DNA from: Apilactobacillus waqarii
GTDB lineage: Bacteria > Bacillota > Bacilli > Lactobacillales > Lactobacillaceae
Direction: 5' to 3'
Length of the DNA stretch: 64,000 nt
Assembly (NCBI RefSeq): GCF_019061205.1
Contig: NZ_JAHQYH010000001.1
Location: 62,001-126,000 of the forward strand
Position numbers and translations under genes: made by a program. How positions within the stretch are numbered: the first letter of the stretch is position 1; each line of letters begins with the position of its first letter. The notes beneath the pieces were generated by a model. The model saw only the letters and a list, made by a program, of their open reading frames with translations, was not told the DNA's origin and did no database searches. Of this stretch, positions 44,633-54,553 are shown piece by piece.

Positions 44633-45757
44633 TTGAATGAAGAAAAGAACTCCAATGATTTCGAAAAGAAGCACACTAATTTAGGCAAAAAGATTTCACT
44701 AAGTATTATCGCCATCTTAATAGTTTTGGGAATTTTTATATTTATTCTTGGACATCAATACGTTAAAGAATCACTAAAACCATTGAATCCTAAGGATAAA
44801 GAATTAATTCAAGTTCAAATCCCAATGGGTGCTTCCGATAAGAAAATTGGATCAATCTTACAAGAAAGTAAAATTGTCAAAAGTGGTTTAGTATTCGACT
44901 ATTTTGTTAATAGTCATAACTATTCTGGTCTAAAGGCGGGTTATTATGAACTTTCACCCTCAATGAGTTTACAAAAGATTGCTGACAAGTTGAAAAAGGG
45001 TGGAACAGCTCAACCGCTACAAGGTAAATATGGTCGCTTGCTTGTTCGTGAAGGTGATAACATCGATGAAATTGCCCAATCAGTAGAACAAAGCAGTCAA
45101 TATTCAAGTGCTGATTTCAAAAAGCTAATGAAGGATACTGATTTCTTGAACCAATTAAAGGAAAAATACCCTAAGCTTTTAAATTCAGCATTTAAGGCTA
45201 AGAATAGAAAGTATGTGTTAGAAGGATACCTATATCCAGCCACATACAATTCACAAAAGAACGTCACCTTGAAACAAATTGTTAACCAAATGGTTGCAAA
45301 GACTAATTATGAATTTAGTCCATATTTCAAGGAAATAAAGAAACAAAACCTAACAGTCGATGAAGCAATTACTTTGGCTTCATTTATTGAACACAATCAT
45401 GTCGATAAAAAAGATCAAGAAAAGATTGCGGGAATATTATATAATCGTCTAAATAGTAATTTACCTCTTGAAGTGCAATCTTCTATTAGGTATGCTAATG
45501 GTAAAGTTTCTGGACAAAAACTTTCAAAGAAAGATTATGATGCTAATACTCCTTATAATTTATATAAGAATACTGGATTCCCACCTAGTGCAATTAATAA
45601 CCCAACGGTTAAGTCACTAGATTCAATTTTGAATCCAAAGGATATGACTACTTTTTATTTAGCATATAGTGTTAATATGAATGATAAGAAGGTTAAGTAT
45701 TATAATTCAGATAAAGATGTCGATGACTTAATCGGCAATGATAGTGTTATGAGATAA
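44633..45757 (+). CDS. mltG: Endolytic transglycosylase MltG (YceG-like)
   Basis: MltG cleaves nascent peptidoglycan within the glycan strand at the membrane. The 374 residues have a charged cytoplasmic start, one membrane helix (about 22-43), a LysM-like region (about 58-110) and the YceG domain with the catalytic Glu in LASFIEHNHVDKKDQEKIAGILYNRL near 250 and NTGFPPSAINNPTVKSLDSILNP near 315. The residues after the Glu (HN) differ from the usual SIIExE form. Start is TTG, eight bases after GGAGG (44620-44624); ATGs at 44618 and 44627 do not fit that site. Confidence 0.92.
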   Translation: MNEEKNSNDFEKKHTNLGKKISLSIIAILIVLGIFIFILGHQYVKESLKPLNPKDKELIQVQIPMGASDKKIGSILQESKIVKSGLVFDYFVNSHNYSGLKAGYYELSPSMSLQKIADKLKKGGTAQPLQGKYGRLLVREGDNIDEIAQSVEQSSQYSSADFKKLMKDTDFLNQLKEKYPKLLNSAFKAKNRKYVLEGYLYPATYNSQKNVTLKQIVNQMVAKTNYEFSPYFKEIKKQNLTVDEAITLASFIEHNHVDKKDQEKIAGILYNRLNSNLPLEVQSSIRYANGKVSGQKLSKKDYDANTPYNLYKNTGFPPSAINNPTVKSLDSILNPKDMTTFYLAYSVNMNDKKVKYYNSDKDVDDLIGNDSVMR

Positions 45758-45778
45758 ATCGGTTATGGAGAGATTATT

Positions 45779-46453
45779 ATGGTAGAAAAGAAAAAGCGTC
45801 CCGTTGTTATTGGTGTTACTGGTGGTTCAGGTAGTGGTAAAACTACTGTTAGTCGTGCCATCTTTAACCAACTATTGGGTCATTCAATTATGATTTTGCA
45901 ACAAGATTCTTACTACAAGGATCAATCACATAAGACAATGGCTGAAAGAGAAGAAACTAACTACGATCATCCATTAGCTTTTGATAGTGACTTATTACTA
46001 GAACATTTGAATAAGCTTCTAAACTATGAAGCAATTGAAAAACCGGTTTATGACTACACTAAATTAAATCGTAGTACTGAAACAGTTACTCAAGAACCAC
46101 GTGATGTTATCATCCTAGAAGGAATCTTAATTCTAGACGACAAGCGTCTTAGAGATTTAATGGACATTAAGGTGTTCGTTGATACTGACGACGACATTCG
46201 TATTTTAAGAAGAATTCAAAGAGATACCAAGGAACGTGGCAGAACATTGGATGAAGTTATCCAACAATACTTGGAAACTGTTCGCCCAATGTACAACCAA
46301 TTTGTTGAACCAAGTAAGCGTTATGCAGATATCATCGTTCCAGAAGGTGGTAAGAACCAAGTTGCGATTGATTTATTAACAACTAAGATTCAATCAATCT
46401 TGGTAAAACATGGTAACAACAAGGTATTTAATAATATTGATACAACAATCTAA
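45779..46453 (+). CDS. udk: Uridine kinase
   Basis: Udk phosphorylates uridine and cytidine with ATP or GTP in pyrimidine salvage. The 224 residues contain the P-loop [11 protein letters not shown] near 13-23, LQQDSYYKD near 39-47, [11 protein letters not shown] near 60-70 and ILEGILIL near 111 and the [16 protein letters not shown] lid near 142-157. GGAG at nine bases supports the ATG. It sits between mltG and greA, as in Bacillus. Confidence 0.96.
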   Translation: MVEKKKRPVVIGVTGGSGSGKTTVSRAIFNQLLGHSIMILQQDSYYKDQSHKTMAEREETNYDHPLAFDSDLLLEHLNKLLNYEAIEKPVYDYTKLNRSTETVTQEPRDVIILEGILILDDKRLRDLMDIKVFVDTDDDIRILRRIQRDTKERGRTLDEVIQQYLETVRPMYNQFVEPSKRYADIIVPEGGKNQVAIDLLTTKIQSILVKHGNNKVFNNIDTTI

Positions 46454-46475
46454 TTAATTTAAAGGAGAGTTTATA

Positions 46476-46952
46476 ATGGCTAAAGATGAAAGCTACCCAA
46501 TGACAGTCGAAGGTAAACAAAAACTTGAAGCTGAATTGGAAGATTTAAGATTAAATCAACGTCCACAAATCATTGAAAGAATCAAGATTGCCAGAAGTTA
46601 TGGTGATTTATCAGAAAACTCTGAATATGAATCAGCTAAGAACGAACAAAGTATGTTAGAAAGCCGTATTACAACTGTAGAACACATGCTACAATACTCT
46701 GACGTTGTTGATAACGACGACGTTGAAAGTGATATGGTAAACGTTGGTAAGAAAGTTACTTTTAAAGAACTACCAGATGAAGACCCAGAAACTTACCAAA
46801 TCGTTGGTGCTGCTGAAGCAGATCCATTGGAAGGTAAAATTTCAAACGATTCACCAATTGCTAAAGGTCTATTAGGTCACAAGGTTAACGATGAAGTAGT
46901 TATCGAAATCCCTGCCGGTGATATGAAAGTTAAGATTATTTCTGTTGAATAA
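46476..46952 (+). CDS. greA: Transcription elongation factor GreA
   Basis: GreA enters the RNA polymerase secondary channel and stimulates transcript cleavage to rescue backtracked complexes. The 158 residues comprise the N-terminal coiled coil with the acidic tip ([23 protein letters not shown] ... [20 protein letters not shown]; the acidic tip residues near 46-49) and the FKBP-like C-terminal domain (about 85-158). AAAGGAGAG lies before the ATG. It ends the mltG-udk-greA unit with a bidirectional terminator. Confidence 0.97.
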   Translation: MAKDESYPMTVEGKQKLEAELEDLRLNQRPQIIERIKIARSYGDLSENSEYESAKNEQSMLESRITTVEHMLQYSDVVDNDDVESDMVNVGKKVTFKELPDEDPETYQIVGAAEADPLEGKISNDSPIAKGLLGHKVNDEVVIEIPAGDMKVKIISVE

Positions 46953-46963
46953 TTTTATAAAAT

Positions 46964-46995
46964 AAAAAGGACTCGCTTAGACGAGTCCTTTTTTA
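46964..46995. terminator. Bidirectional terminator between greA and the YfhO gene
   Basis: AAAAGGACTCG and CGAGTCCTTTT pair around six bases, with A and T tracts on the two sides, serving greA and the convergent minus-strand gene. Confidence 0.9.
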
Positions 46996-49593
46996 TTATC
47001 TTTTTTTCTTGTAGATATAAAATCCAATTACAAACATTAAGCTTAATACTGAAATTATTATTCCAGCATTTAATCCTGAAGGATAGAATGATAACTTGAT
47101 CTTGTGTTTACCGACAGAAAGATTATCAAATCCAATGAATTCATCATTTATCACCTTGATAGGGTGTTTCTTACCATCAACAGTCAATGTCCATCCATTT
47201 GAGTATGGAATTGAGGTTGCAACGGCCTGACGCTTTGTAGATACGTTAATATCAGCAGAAACGGAATTACCGTTAAGTTTAATATTATTGTTTTGGTTCC
47301 TAATGGCCTTTGTTTCACTTAGGAATTTAGGTAGGTTTAAGGAAGCGATATTAAACTCGTTAGTGTATACTTTGCCATTTAATAGTTTAATGGTAATTTT
47401 GTTATCTTTATTGTTTGGCAAACTTACGACGAAAGTACTTTGAAATTCACTTGGTAGGTTTAATTCTTCGCCATTAACTTTAATGCTACATTTTTGTTGA
47501 TTCATTGAAGCTGGCACAATCATGTATGGCACCATGTTATTTTGGTGCTTATATTTGATTACGACTTCGCCGTCTTTTAGTAGATTGTTTTTAGCAATCA
47601 CTTGGTTGTTTAAACCGGTTAATGCATTAGTGTTTTCTGAAAGGATGGTGTAGTTCATGTTTTCAGAAAACACATTGCTATTATTACCAGTGACTTGTTT
47701 TACCATTGAGTTTTGGTATTTGATAGGATCTGATGCAATGATTTTCGAAAATACATTATCAGATGATGTGTAAACTAGTGGGAATGAATTGTTTGATTTA
47801 AATGTTTGGAAGATATCAATACTTTGAACATCGTTATTAACGATATCATAACGATTGCTGCTCTTTTGAATCATCGGATATGTCTTATTGTAGTTAATTG
47901 TATTAATGAAGTACTTAAATGAAAGTAATGAGTCAGTTACGATGGTACCGTTCGAATAATCAATTGATCCGGTGGTATATGCGTTACCAATCTTTTGATT
48001 GAAATCAGGTGTTGATTTTCTGAGCGTTGATGAGAATGTCGAACCACCGTAAAAGTTTGATTCAATCGGATCATCTCTAGTTCGATAGAAGTCCTTACCA
48101 ATACGGTAGAAACTATCATCCTTTTGTTTAATATCATTCACGTGACGATTTAATGTTGCTGTGTACTTCATATAATCATCATTTGATACATAACTAATGG
48201 CGTTTAAGGAGTTAAAAGCATTCATTCCCGTATCACCAATTGCAATAACCACCAAGCAAAGTAGGTAGTACTTATTGTTCTTGTTTGATACATGAATGAC
48301 GATAAAACTAATGGCCACGAATGCTAATGAAATTAAGTACTTGGTTAGTGATAAGAAGTTAAAGTTATTGATATTTAGTGCTGTATAAATCAAACCGGCA
48401 ACTAAAATAACGCCTGATATAATAATTTTTTTGACGTTAATATGTCCAGCTTGCTTATCTAAACCAATTGCAGCGATATATATAATCCAAAAACAAAAGA
48501 TAAATGAAAAACGGTAAGGATACCAAATTGGGAATTGCATTGCATGCCATAGTAAATCTAACGGTTCAAAAAACATCGAAACAATTAGAATAATTGTCAT
48601 GGCAAGTGCGGTGATTTTTTGTTTTAACTGAATTTGTTTATTGCAGAAGAATATTATGAAACCAATTATGGTGATTGCACCAACAAAGATGTTAGGGTAA
48701 CCACTTGGCATTTGAGAAAAGTTGAAGCTACCATCGAAAAGTTTACTTATCATTTTTAATGGGTTGTATTCAACTTTCCACTTAAAGGTTGATAGGGTAT
48801 ATGCACCTTTACCATTTTTAAGTTCGATTAGGTTTGGTAAAAAGATGAATGCAGATAGTAGTAACGATACGAAGTAACTAGCGCCAACAGAGATTAATCG
48901 ACCAAGACGCATCTTTAATGAATGATCATCATTTATTAACTTTCCAATTACATAGATAACTGAAAAAATCGTAATCATATATGCAATGTAGTAGTTAATG
49001 ACTAACATTGCGGTATAACTAATAATAAATAAGCTATATTTGTTGTTTTTAAAGATTCTATCAATACCCATAACAATAATTGGTAGGAGGATAACACCAT
49101 CCAACCACATTACATTTAATTGGTTAGCAATCATCCAGCCGTTTAGAGCATAGGCAATTGCCATTGATAAAATAATTAGATTTTTTTTGATACCTTTATG
49201 TTTTAGAAAAATGCTGAAAGTTAATCCTGATAAACCGTATTTAAATAGCGTTATCAAAAGAATTGCGAAGTTAATAAACTTCGCAGGGATGATTAACAAA
49301 ATGATATTAAGCGGACTTAATAGATAATATCCCCAAATTCCAATCATTTCTCCACCATATCCGTTTGAAAATGAGTATAATATGCTATGTAGGTCTAAAT
49401 ATAGAATTGTTCGACGGAAATATGCGAATAAATCTACATATTGTTGACCTAGGTCTACAGTCAAAATGCTACTATTTCCAAATGGAAACATATTGCGGTA
49501 AGCAAAATAACATGACATAATAATAAATGGAATAAAAAAGCTTAATAAGTATAAGCGGTGTTTTTTTATGATTTTTTTAATTGAATTAATCAT
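46996..49593 (-). CDS. YfhO family membrane protein
   Basis: This 865-residue protein has about a dozen hydrophobic helices in the first 460 residues (ending in LLCLVVIAIGDTGMNAFNSLNA) and a large extracytoplasmic C-terminal portion, with a last membrane helix at about 838-860 and a basic tail. Layout and the N-terminal FPFGNSSILTVDLGQQYVDLFAYFRR with its conserved Asp match YfhO, a GT-C-like transferase; in Bacillus and Listeria homologues add sugars to teichoic acid. It is transcribed against its neighbours, which otherwise read greA then a penicillin-binding protein. The Asn-rich composition is distinctive. Confidence 0.85.
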   Translation of the reverse strand: MINSIKKIIKKHRLYLLSFFIPFIIMSCYFAYRNMFPFGNSSILTVDLGQQYVDLFAYFRRTILYLDLHSILYSFSNGYGGEMIGIWGYYLLSPLNIILLIIPAKFINFAILLITLFKYGLSGLTFSIFLKHKGIKKNLIILSMAIAYALNGWMIANQLNVMWLDGVILLPIIVMGIDRIFKNNKYSLFIISYTAMLVINYYIAYMITIFSVIYVIGKLINDDHSLKMRLGRLISVGASYFVSLLLSAFIFLPNLIELKNGKGAYTLSTFKWKVEYNPLKMISKLFDGSFNFSQMPSGYPNIFVGAITIIGFIIFFCNKQIQLKQKITALAMTIILIVSMFFEPLDLLWHAMQFPIWYPYRFSFIFCFWIIYIAAIGLDKQAGHINVKKIIISGVILVAGLIYTALNINNFNFLSLTKYLISLAFVAISFIVIHVSNKNNKYYLLCLVVIAIGDTGMNAFNSLNAISYVSNDDYMKYTATLNRHVNDIKQKDDSFYRIGKDFYRTRDDPIESNFYGGSTFSSTLRKSTPDFNQKIGNAYTTGSIDYSNGTIVTDSLLSFKYFINTINYNKTYPMIQKSSNRYDIVNNDVQSIDIFQTFKSNNSFPLVYTSSDNVFSKIIASDPIKYQNSMVKQVTGNNSNVFSENMNYTILSENTNALTGLNNQVIAKNNLLKDGEVVIKYKHQNNMVPYMIVPASMNQQKCSIKVNGEELNLPSEFQSTFVVSLPNNKDNKITIKLLNGKVYTNEFNIASLNLPKFLSETKAIRNQNNNIKLNGNSVSADINVSTKRQAVATSIPYSNGWTLTVDGKKHPIKVINDEFIGFDNLSVGKHKIKLSFYPSGLNAGIIISVLSLMFVIGFYIYKKKR

Positions 49594-49706
49594 AGTTAAT
49601 ACTTCCTATGTATTTTGATTATTACTTATAAAGTAACCAACTATAGTATACAATAAACCAGACTAAATGACTGATTAACATATAATAATTAAGGAGTTAG
49701 ATTGTT

Positions 49707-51770
49707 TTGAATAGTTTTTTGCAAAAAATATTTCACCACAGTGATCGTGGGGAAAATTCAAAGGTACCATTTAGATTAAATATTATTCTGACAGTTGTCG
49801 GAGTTTTATTTGCCATTCTAATAATCCAGTTGGGTTATCTACAAGTTATTAATGGAAACCAATATAAGGCTGAAGTTAGCAGATCAGATAATTCCGTTAA
49901 GTATGGAAATGTTCAAAGAGGGATGATTTACGATTCTACCGGTCGTGTCCTTGTTGGAAATAAAGCTCACCAAGCTATTCAATACACTAAGGGATTATCA
50001 GTAACTAGTGCTGACTTATATAAGATTGCCAACACACTAGGCAAATACTTAACTGTTGATACTTCAGCATTAACTCCTAGACAAGAAGCTGATTTTTACT
50101 TAGCTAATGCCGATAACCTTAAGAAAGTAAGCTCCAGTATTACTTTCCCTAAGGGATCAAGTACTAGTGAACAGTACGTTCTAGAACTTCAAAAAGTCAT
50201 GAATGACAAGCTATACGACACAGATAAAGCAACTAAGAATGCTGCAACAATCTTCCAAAAAATGAGTGGCTCTTATCAATTATCAACTACATACATCAAG
50301 ACAACCAATGTTACTAATAAGGAAATTGCCGAAATTGGTGAACATTTGGACGAAATGCCTGGTGTCCAAATTGGTGATAGTTGGACAAGAGAATATCCAA
50401 ACGGTAACGCCATCCAAAGTATTGTTGGAACTGTTTCTTCCGAAAAGGTTGGTTTACCAAGTGACAGAATTAATACACTATTAGCAGAAGGTTACTCCAG
50501 AAATGATAGTGTTGGTCAAAGTTACCTAGAAGAAAAATACGAATCTACTTTACGTGGATCAAAATCACAAACCTTAATCAAGGGTGGTAGTTTAGATAAA
50601 GCTGTTAAACAATATGGTGGCCAAAAGGGTGATAACCTTCAATTAACCATTAACTCTGAATTTGAAAAGAAGATTCAATCACTAGTTGAAGAAGCTGATC
50701 AAGGTACTGGTAATTCAACAGGTGCATACGCAGTTGTCATGAACCCTAATACCGGTGGAATTATCGGTTTAGCTGGGGTTAGTCGTGATCCAGAAACTGG
50801 AAAAGAAACTCCAAATGCTCTTGGAACAATTAACAGTTCAATCGTTATGGGTTCTGTTGTTAAGGGTGCCATGATTTCTGGTGCTTTAATGGACAAGGTC
50901 ATTACACCAACTAACTCTACTTTAACTGATAAGCCAATTTTAACTGGTGGAATCAGAAAGGCATCATGGTTTAACCAAGATGGAAACCATGATATTGCGC
51001 TAGATGCTTCAACTGCGCTTGAAGTTTCATCTAACTCATACATGATGCAACTAGCAATGAAAGAAGCTAAGTTCAACTACGTTGAAGGTGGAGCATTAAC
51101 AATGAATCCAGACGTCTTCAACATTATGAGAGGTTACTTCAACCAATTTGGTTTAGGTGTGTACACTGGAATTGATTTACCTGGTGAAACAAAGGGTATT
51201 CAAGGTCCTAGTGGTTCAGCAAATATAGGTAAGGCACTCGATTTATCATATGGTAACTACGATGCCTACACACCAATGCAAATTGCTCAATACATTTCTA
51301 CAATCGCCAATGGTGGTTACAGAATTGAACCTCACATCGTTCAAAGCATTCGTGCTTCAAGCAAGAGCGGTAAGTTAGGTCGAGTTAAATACACTGTTAC
51401 ACCAACTGTGCTAAACAAGATTGATATGACAGCTGCACAAAGAAAAGTTGTTACTGACGGTTTCTACAAGGTGGTTCATGGTACTAACGAATACAGAACT
51501 GGTATCACTTTAAACACTGTTAAACCTTCAATTTCTGCTAAGACTGGTACTGCCCAAACATTCTACTCAAGTGGAAAGAAGGGTTCTAAGCCAGTTGAAA
51601 CAGTTACTTTGAGTTTAGGATCATTTGCTCCTTCAGATGACCCACAAGTGGTAGTTGTAGTTGCAATTCCAAACTTGCCAAGTAACGCAGAAAGCAATAA
51701 TATTGACTTAGCTCAAAAGATTTATCAAGCATACTGGAAGTACGTTCAATCCGACAGTGGCTTGAAATAA
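49707..51770 (+). CDS. Class B penicillin-binding protein (transpeptidase)
   Basis: This 687-residue monofunctional transpeptidase is anchored by one N-terminal helix (about 27-48). A PBP dimerisation domain follows (about 60-300), with QRGMIYDSTGRVL near 70 and the transpeptidase domain has the SxxK nucleophile in GSVVKG near 394, SSNS near 442 and KTGTAQ near 613. It probably acts in cell elongation; its place before rpmG matches the PbpA/PBP2b position, but the exact orthologue is uncertain. Start is TTG, ten bases after AAGGAG; no ATG fits. Lies divergent from the YfhO gene. Confidence 0.9.
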   Translation: MNSFLQKIFHHSDRGENSKVPFRLNIILTVVGVLFAILIIQLGYLQVINGNQYKAEVSRSDNSVKYGNVQRGMIYDSTGRVLVGNKAHQAIQYTKGLSVTSADLYKIANTLGKYLTVDTSALTPRQEADFYLANADNLKKVSSSITFPKGSSTSEQYVLELQKVMNDKLYDTDKATKNAATIFQKMSGSYQLSTTYIKTTNVTNKEIAEIGEHLDEMPGVQIGDSWTREYPNGNAIQSIVGTVSSEKVGLPSDRINTLLAEGYSRNDSVGQSYLEEKYESTLRGSKSQTLIKGGSLDKAVKQYGGQKGDNLQLTINSEFEKKIQSLVEEADQGTGNSTGAYAVVMNPNTGGIIGLAGVSRDPETGKETPNALGTINSSIVMGSVVKGAMISGALMDKVITPTNSTLTDKPILTGGIRKASWFNQDGNHDIALDASTALEVSSNSYMMQLAMKEAKFNYVEGGALTMNPDVFNIMRGYFNQFGLGVYTGIDLPGETKGIQGPSGSANIGKALDLSYGNYDAYTPMQIAQYISTIANGGYRIEPHIVQSIRASSKSGKLGRVKYTVTPTVLNKIDMTAAQRKVVTDGFYKVVHGTNEYRTGITLNTVKPSISAKTGTAQTFYSSGKKGSKPVETVTLSLGSFAPSDDPQVVVVVAIPNLPSNAESNNIDLAQKIYQAYWKYVQSDSGLK

Positions 51771-51905
51771 TTGCTGTTAAGTAATTTTCCTTAACAATAT
51801 TTATATAAACTCTGGTCAAATCGAAGAAAAAATGATAATATATTAAGAGTTGAAAGTTGTTTATATAAAAATTAAAAATACAACTAACTTGGAGGTGTAA
51901 CTAAG

Positions 51906-52055
51906 ATGAGAGTACACATTACTTTAGAATGTACAGAATGTCACGAACGTAATTACTTATCAACTAAGAGTCGTCGTAACAACCCTGATCGTTTGGAATT
52001 AAAGAAATACTGTCCACGTGAAAGAAAAGTTACATTACATCGTGAAACAAAATAA
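51906..52055 (+). CDS. rpmG: 50S ribosomal protein L33
   Basis: L33 is a small ribosomal protein near the E site. The 49-residue sequence [19 protein letters not shown]...KKYCPRERK has a CxxC pair and a third Cys, with no fourth, the common lactobacillus form. GGAGGTG precedes the ATG. It begins the Bacillus-like run rpmG-fthC-rhomboid-yqgQ-glcK and has its own terminator. Confidence 0.95.
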   Translation: MRVHITLECTECHERNYLSTKSRRNNPDRLELKKYCPRERKVTLHRETK

Positions 52056-52088
52056 GGATTCGGGTTTAAAGGCCCAAATCCTTTTTTT
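52054..52088 (+). terminator. Intrinsic terminator after rpmG
   Basis: AAGGATTCGGG and CCCAAATCCTT pair with one mismatch around eight bases, then seven T residues. The left arm starts within the rpmG stop codon. Confidence 0.85.
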
Positions 52089-52108
52089 ATATTCTGGGAA
52101 GTGAATAG

Positions 52109-52651
52109 ATGGATAAATCAGCAGCTCGAAGTGAAATTTTAAATAAACTTAAAAATTTAGATAATAGAGAAGATGTACAATATTTATATAACCAGTTATT
52201 TGAAACTGATGAGTGGATTGCGGCAACTTCAATTGGAATAACCCTTAGTACTGATATTGAGATTGATACCAATCCAATCATTGAAAAAGCGCTAAATGAT
52301 AACAAGAGAGTATATGTTCCCAAGGTGATTAATAAGAGCGATATGGATTTCATTGAGTATAATCATGAAACCGAGTTGTTCGTTAATAAAATGGGAATTT
52401 CTGAACCAGTTGGTGGTCAAGGCATCGACGTCAATGATATTGATTTATTGATTGTTCCGGGGATGGCTTTTGATATGTCTAATAATAATCGACTTGGCTA
52501 TGGTGGTGGATACTATGACCGAGTTTTAGTTGATTATCCTGGAAATACTATTGCGCTTGCTGATAGAATTAGAATGTATGAAAAATCAATATGGAAAGTA
52601 GATGAGTTTGATCAACAAGTTGAAACAATTATTCACTCAAATTTCAAATAA
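52109..52651 (+). CDS. fthC: 5-formyltetrahydrofolate cyclo-ligase
   Basis: This enzyme converts 5-formyl-THF to methenyl-THF with ATP. The 180 residues have the basic N-terminus AARSEILNKL, VYVPKV near 71-76 and the ATP-binding signature GYGGGYYDRVL near 131-141 with LLIVPGMAFD upstream. The position after rpmG corresponds to Bacillus yqgN. The ATG at 52109 has GGGAAGTG upstream. The rhomboid gene overlaps its 3' end. Confidence 0.93.
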   Translation: MDKSAARSEILNKLKNLDNREDVQYLYNQLFETDEWIAATSIGITLSTDIEIDTNPIIEKALNDNKRVYVPKVINKSDMDFIEYNHETELFVNKMGISEPVGGQGIDVNDIDLLIVPGMAFDMSNNNRLGYGGGYYDRVLVDYPGNTIALADRIRMYEKSIWKVDEFDQQVETIIHSNFK

Positions 52652-53312
52652 TCGTTTATACCGAAAAATAGATGATGTTCCTTTTATGACTGAAGGAATT
52701 TTAGCAATAATTATATTCGTATATTTATTTGGTATCGTTACAAATTCAACGGATGCAATTATTAATTATGGTGCTATGTATCGTCCACTAGTCCAATTTG
52801 GTCAATGGTGGAGATTCATCACACCAATATTTATTCATCTATCATTTCTACATATTTTAATGAACGGAATTAGTTTGTACTATGTAGGGATTCAGCTTGA
52901 AAAGATTTTTGGACACATTAGATTTCTTGTGATTTTCATGTTGTCAGGAATATTTGGTAACATCGCCGGATTTGCATTCTCAAATGGAGCAAGTGCTGGT
53001 GCAAGTACCGCCATCTTCGGATTGTTCGGTGTATTTTTGATGTTAGGTGAAACATTTCATGATAATATGTATGTCAGAAGAATGTCGCAAAGTTTTCTAT
53101 TACTAATCGTTTTAAACATTGGATTCGACTTAATGTCACCAGATATTGATATAATAGGTCATATTGGTGGTTTAATTGCTGGGTTCTTATTACCTTACGT
53201 AGTAGGACTACCATCAGAGTTTAAAATTCCAATGGTAAAGAAGATATTGGCATTAATTGTATTGCTAGTATTTGCATATTTTTGCTTAAAAACTGGTTAT
53301 TTTGCAAATTAA
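52602..53312 (+). CDS. Rhomboid family intramembrane serine protease
   Basis: This 236-residue protein carries six or seven membrane helices with the rhomboid landmarks WWRFITPIFIHLSFLHILMNGISL near 65-88 (HxxxN), the catalytic Ser in GASTAIFGLFG near 130 and the catalytic His in IGHIGGLIAGF near 185. Gly after the nucleophile Ser is replaced by Thr. It matches Bacillus yqgP (gluP) by position. The ATG at 52602 overlaps fthC by 50 bases and has no clear ribosome site; a later in-frame TTG or ATG (52686) could be the true start. Confidence 0.82.
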   Translation: MSLINKLKQLFTQISNNRLYRKIDDVPFMTEGILAIIIFVYLFGIVTNSTDAIINYGAMYRPLVQFGQWWRFITPIFIHLSFLHILMNGISLYYVGIQLEKIFGHIRFLVIFMLSGIFGNIAGFAFSNGASAGASTAIFGLFGVFLMLGETFHDNMYVRRMSQSFLLLIVLNIGFDLMSPDIDIIGHIGGLIAGFLLPYVVGLPSEFKIPMVKKILALIVLLVFAYFCLKTGYFAN

Positions 53313-53342
53313 TTAGTGCATTTTTCGTTAGGATGTGGCAAA

Positions 53343-53540
53343 ATGAAGACGTTGTACGATGTTCAACAACTTTTAAAAAAATTTGGAATCTATGTTTACG
53401 TTGGCAAAAGATTGTGGGATATAGAGGTTATGGCTTTAGAGCTTGATCATCTACATGATGCCGGACTTGTAACTAAAGAAGAGTTCATACAGGCAAAGCT
53501 TGTATTAAAACATGAACATGGAATCGAAGAAAAGAAATAA
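53343..53540 (+). CDS. yqgQ: YqgQ family protein (DUF910)
   Basis: This 65-residue helical protein, MKTLYDVQQLLKKFGIYVYVGKR..., matches the small YqgQ family, which binds nucleic acid weakly in vitro and has no known role. The gene always lies between the rhomboid protease and glcK in Bacilli and does so here. I chose ATG 53343, which follows AGGATG; a longer reading from 53316 lacks a site. Confidence 0.88.
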   Translation: MKTLYDVQQLLKKFGIYVYVGKRLWDIEVMALELDHLHDAGLVTKEEFIQAKLVLKHEHGIEEKK

Positions 53541-53564
53541 TACAATTTTTAGGAGGAAACTAAA

Positions 53565-54533
53565 ATGGTACGTAAGTTAATTGGAATCGATTTAGGGGGT
53601 ACAACAACTAAGTTGGCATTCCTAACTGATAGCGGTGAAATCTTAGATAAGTGGGCTATTACCACCGATGTAAGCGCTAACGGAGAAAATATTGTTCCAA
53701 ATATCATTAACTCTATCGCAAAAAAGATGGAGGACTCTGATCATAAAATTGACGACTTTATTGGAATTGGAATGGGAACTCCAGGTTCAGTAAACCGTGA
53801 GGAAGGTACTGTAATTGGGGCATACAACCTAAACTGGAAGACTACCCAACATATTAAGGATCAAATCGAAAAAGCATTAGGCCTACCATTCGCTTTAGAT
53901 AATGATGCTAACGTTGCTTCACTAGGTGAATACTGGAAGGGTGCCGGAAGTAAGGACTCAGACGTTGTATTCGTAACACTTGGAACTGGTGTTGGTGGAG
54001 GTGTTATCGTAAACGGTGAATTAGCTCACGGTGTTAACGGTGGTGCCGGCGAAATTGGTCACATTACTGTTGAACCAGGTGGATTTGAATGTACTTGTGG
54101 TAAGCGCGGTTGTCTAGAACAATACGCTTCAGCTACTGGTGTTGTTAAGGTTGCTAAGAACCTTTCAAGTGAATTCACTGGTCAATCAAGACTAAAAGAA
54201 ATGATTAACTCTGGTGAAGAAGTAACTTCAAAGGTTGTCTTCTTCTTAGCTGATAACGGTGATATTTTTGCAAACCAAGTTGTAGATCATGTATGTTATT
54301 ACTTAGGTCTTGCGTTAGCTAACGTTGGTAACACATTGAACCCTGATAACATTGTTATCGGTGGTGGTGTTTCAAATGCCGGAAACACTCTATTACAACC
54401 AACAACTAAGTACTTCCAAGAAAATGCATTTAGACCTGTTAGAGATTCTACCAAGATTCGTCTAGCTCAATTAGGTAACGATGCTGGGGTAATTGGTGCC
54501 GGTTCATTAGCTTTAAGAAACATTAATAAATAA
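53565..54533 (+). CDS. glcK: Glucokinase (ROK family)
   Basis: GlcK phosphorylates glucose entering by non-PTS routes, which heterofermentative lactobacilli rely on. The 322 residues show the ATP-binding IGIDLGGTTTKLAF at 6-19, the phosphate motif VTLGTGVGGGVIVNGEL near 138, the substrate motif GHITVEPGGFECTCGKRGCLEQYAS near 165-189 with the CxCGxxGC zinc site, and GGGVSNAG near 270. AGGAGG precedes the ATG. The rhodanese-like gene follows after 20 bases, as in related species. Confidence 0.95.
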   Translation: MVRKLIGIDLGGTTTKLAFLTDSGEILDKWAITTDVSANGENIVPNIINSIAKKMEDSDHKIDDFIGIGMGTPGSVNREEGTVIGAYNLNWKTTQHIKDQIEKALGLPFALDNDANVASLGEYWKGAGSKDSDVVFVTLGTGVGGGVIVNGELAHGVNGGAGEIGHITVEPGGFECTCGKRGCLEQYASATGVVKVAKNLSSEFTGQSRLKEMINSGEEVTSKVVFFLADNGDIFANQVVDHVCYYLGLALANVGNTLNPDNIVIGGGVSNAGNTLLQPTTKYFQENAFRPVRDSTKIRLAQLGNDAGVIGAGSLALRNINK

Positions 54534-54553
54534 CATTAGGGGTGTAATAACAC

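Noticed and set aside
51775-51796. TGTTAAG...CTTAACA hairpin after the PBP gene
   Set aside because: The stem is short and AT-rich and the T-tract is poor; perhaps a weak terminator, not listed.
51814-51820. GGTCAAA half-site before rpmG, like CtsR
   Set aside because: Only one heptad is present, with no second copy at three bases; a single heptad occurs by chance in AT-rich DNA.
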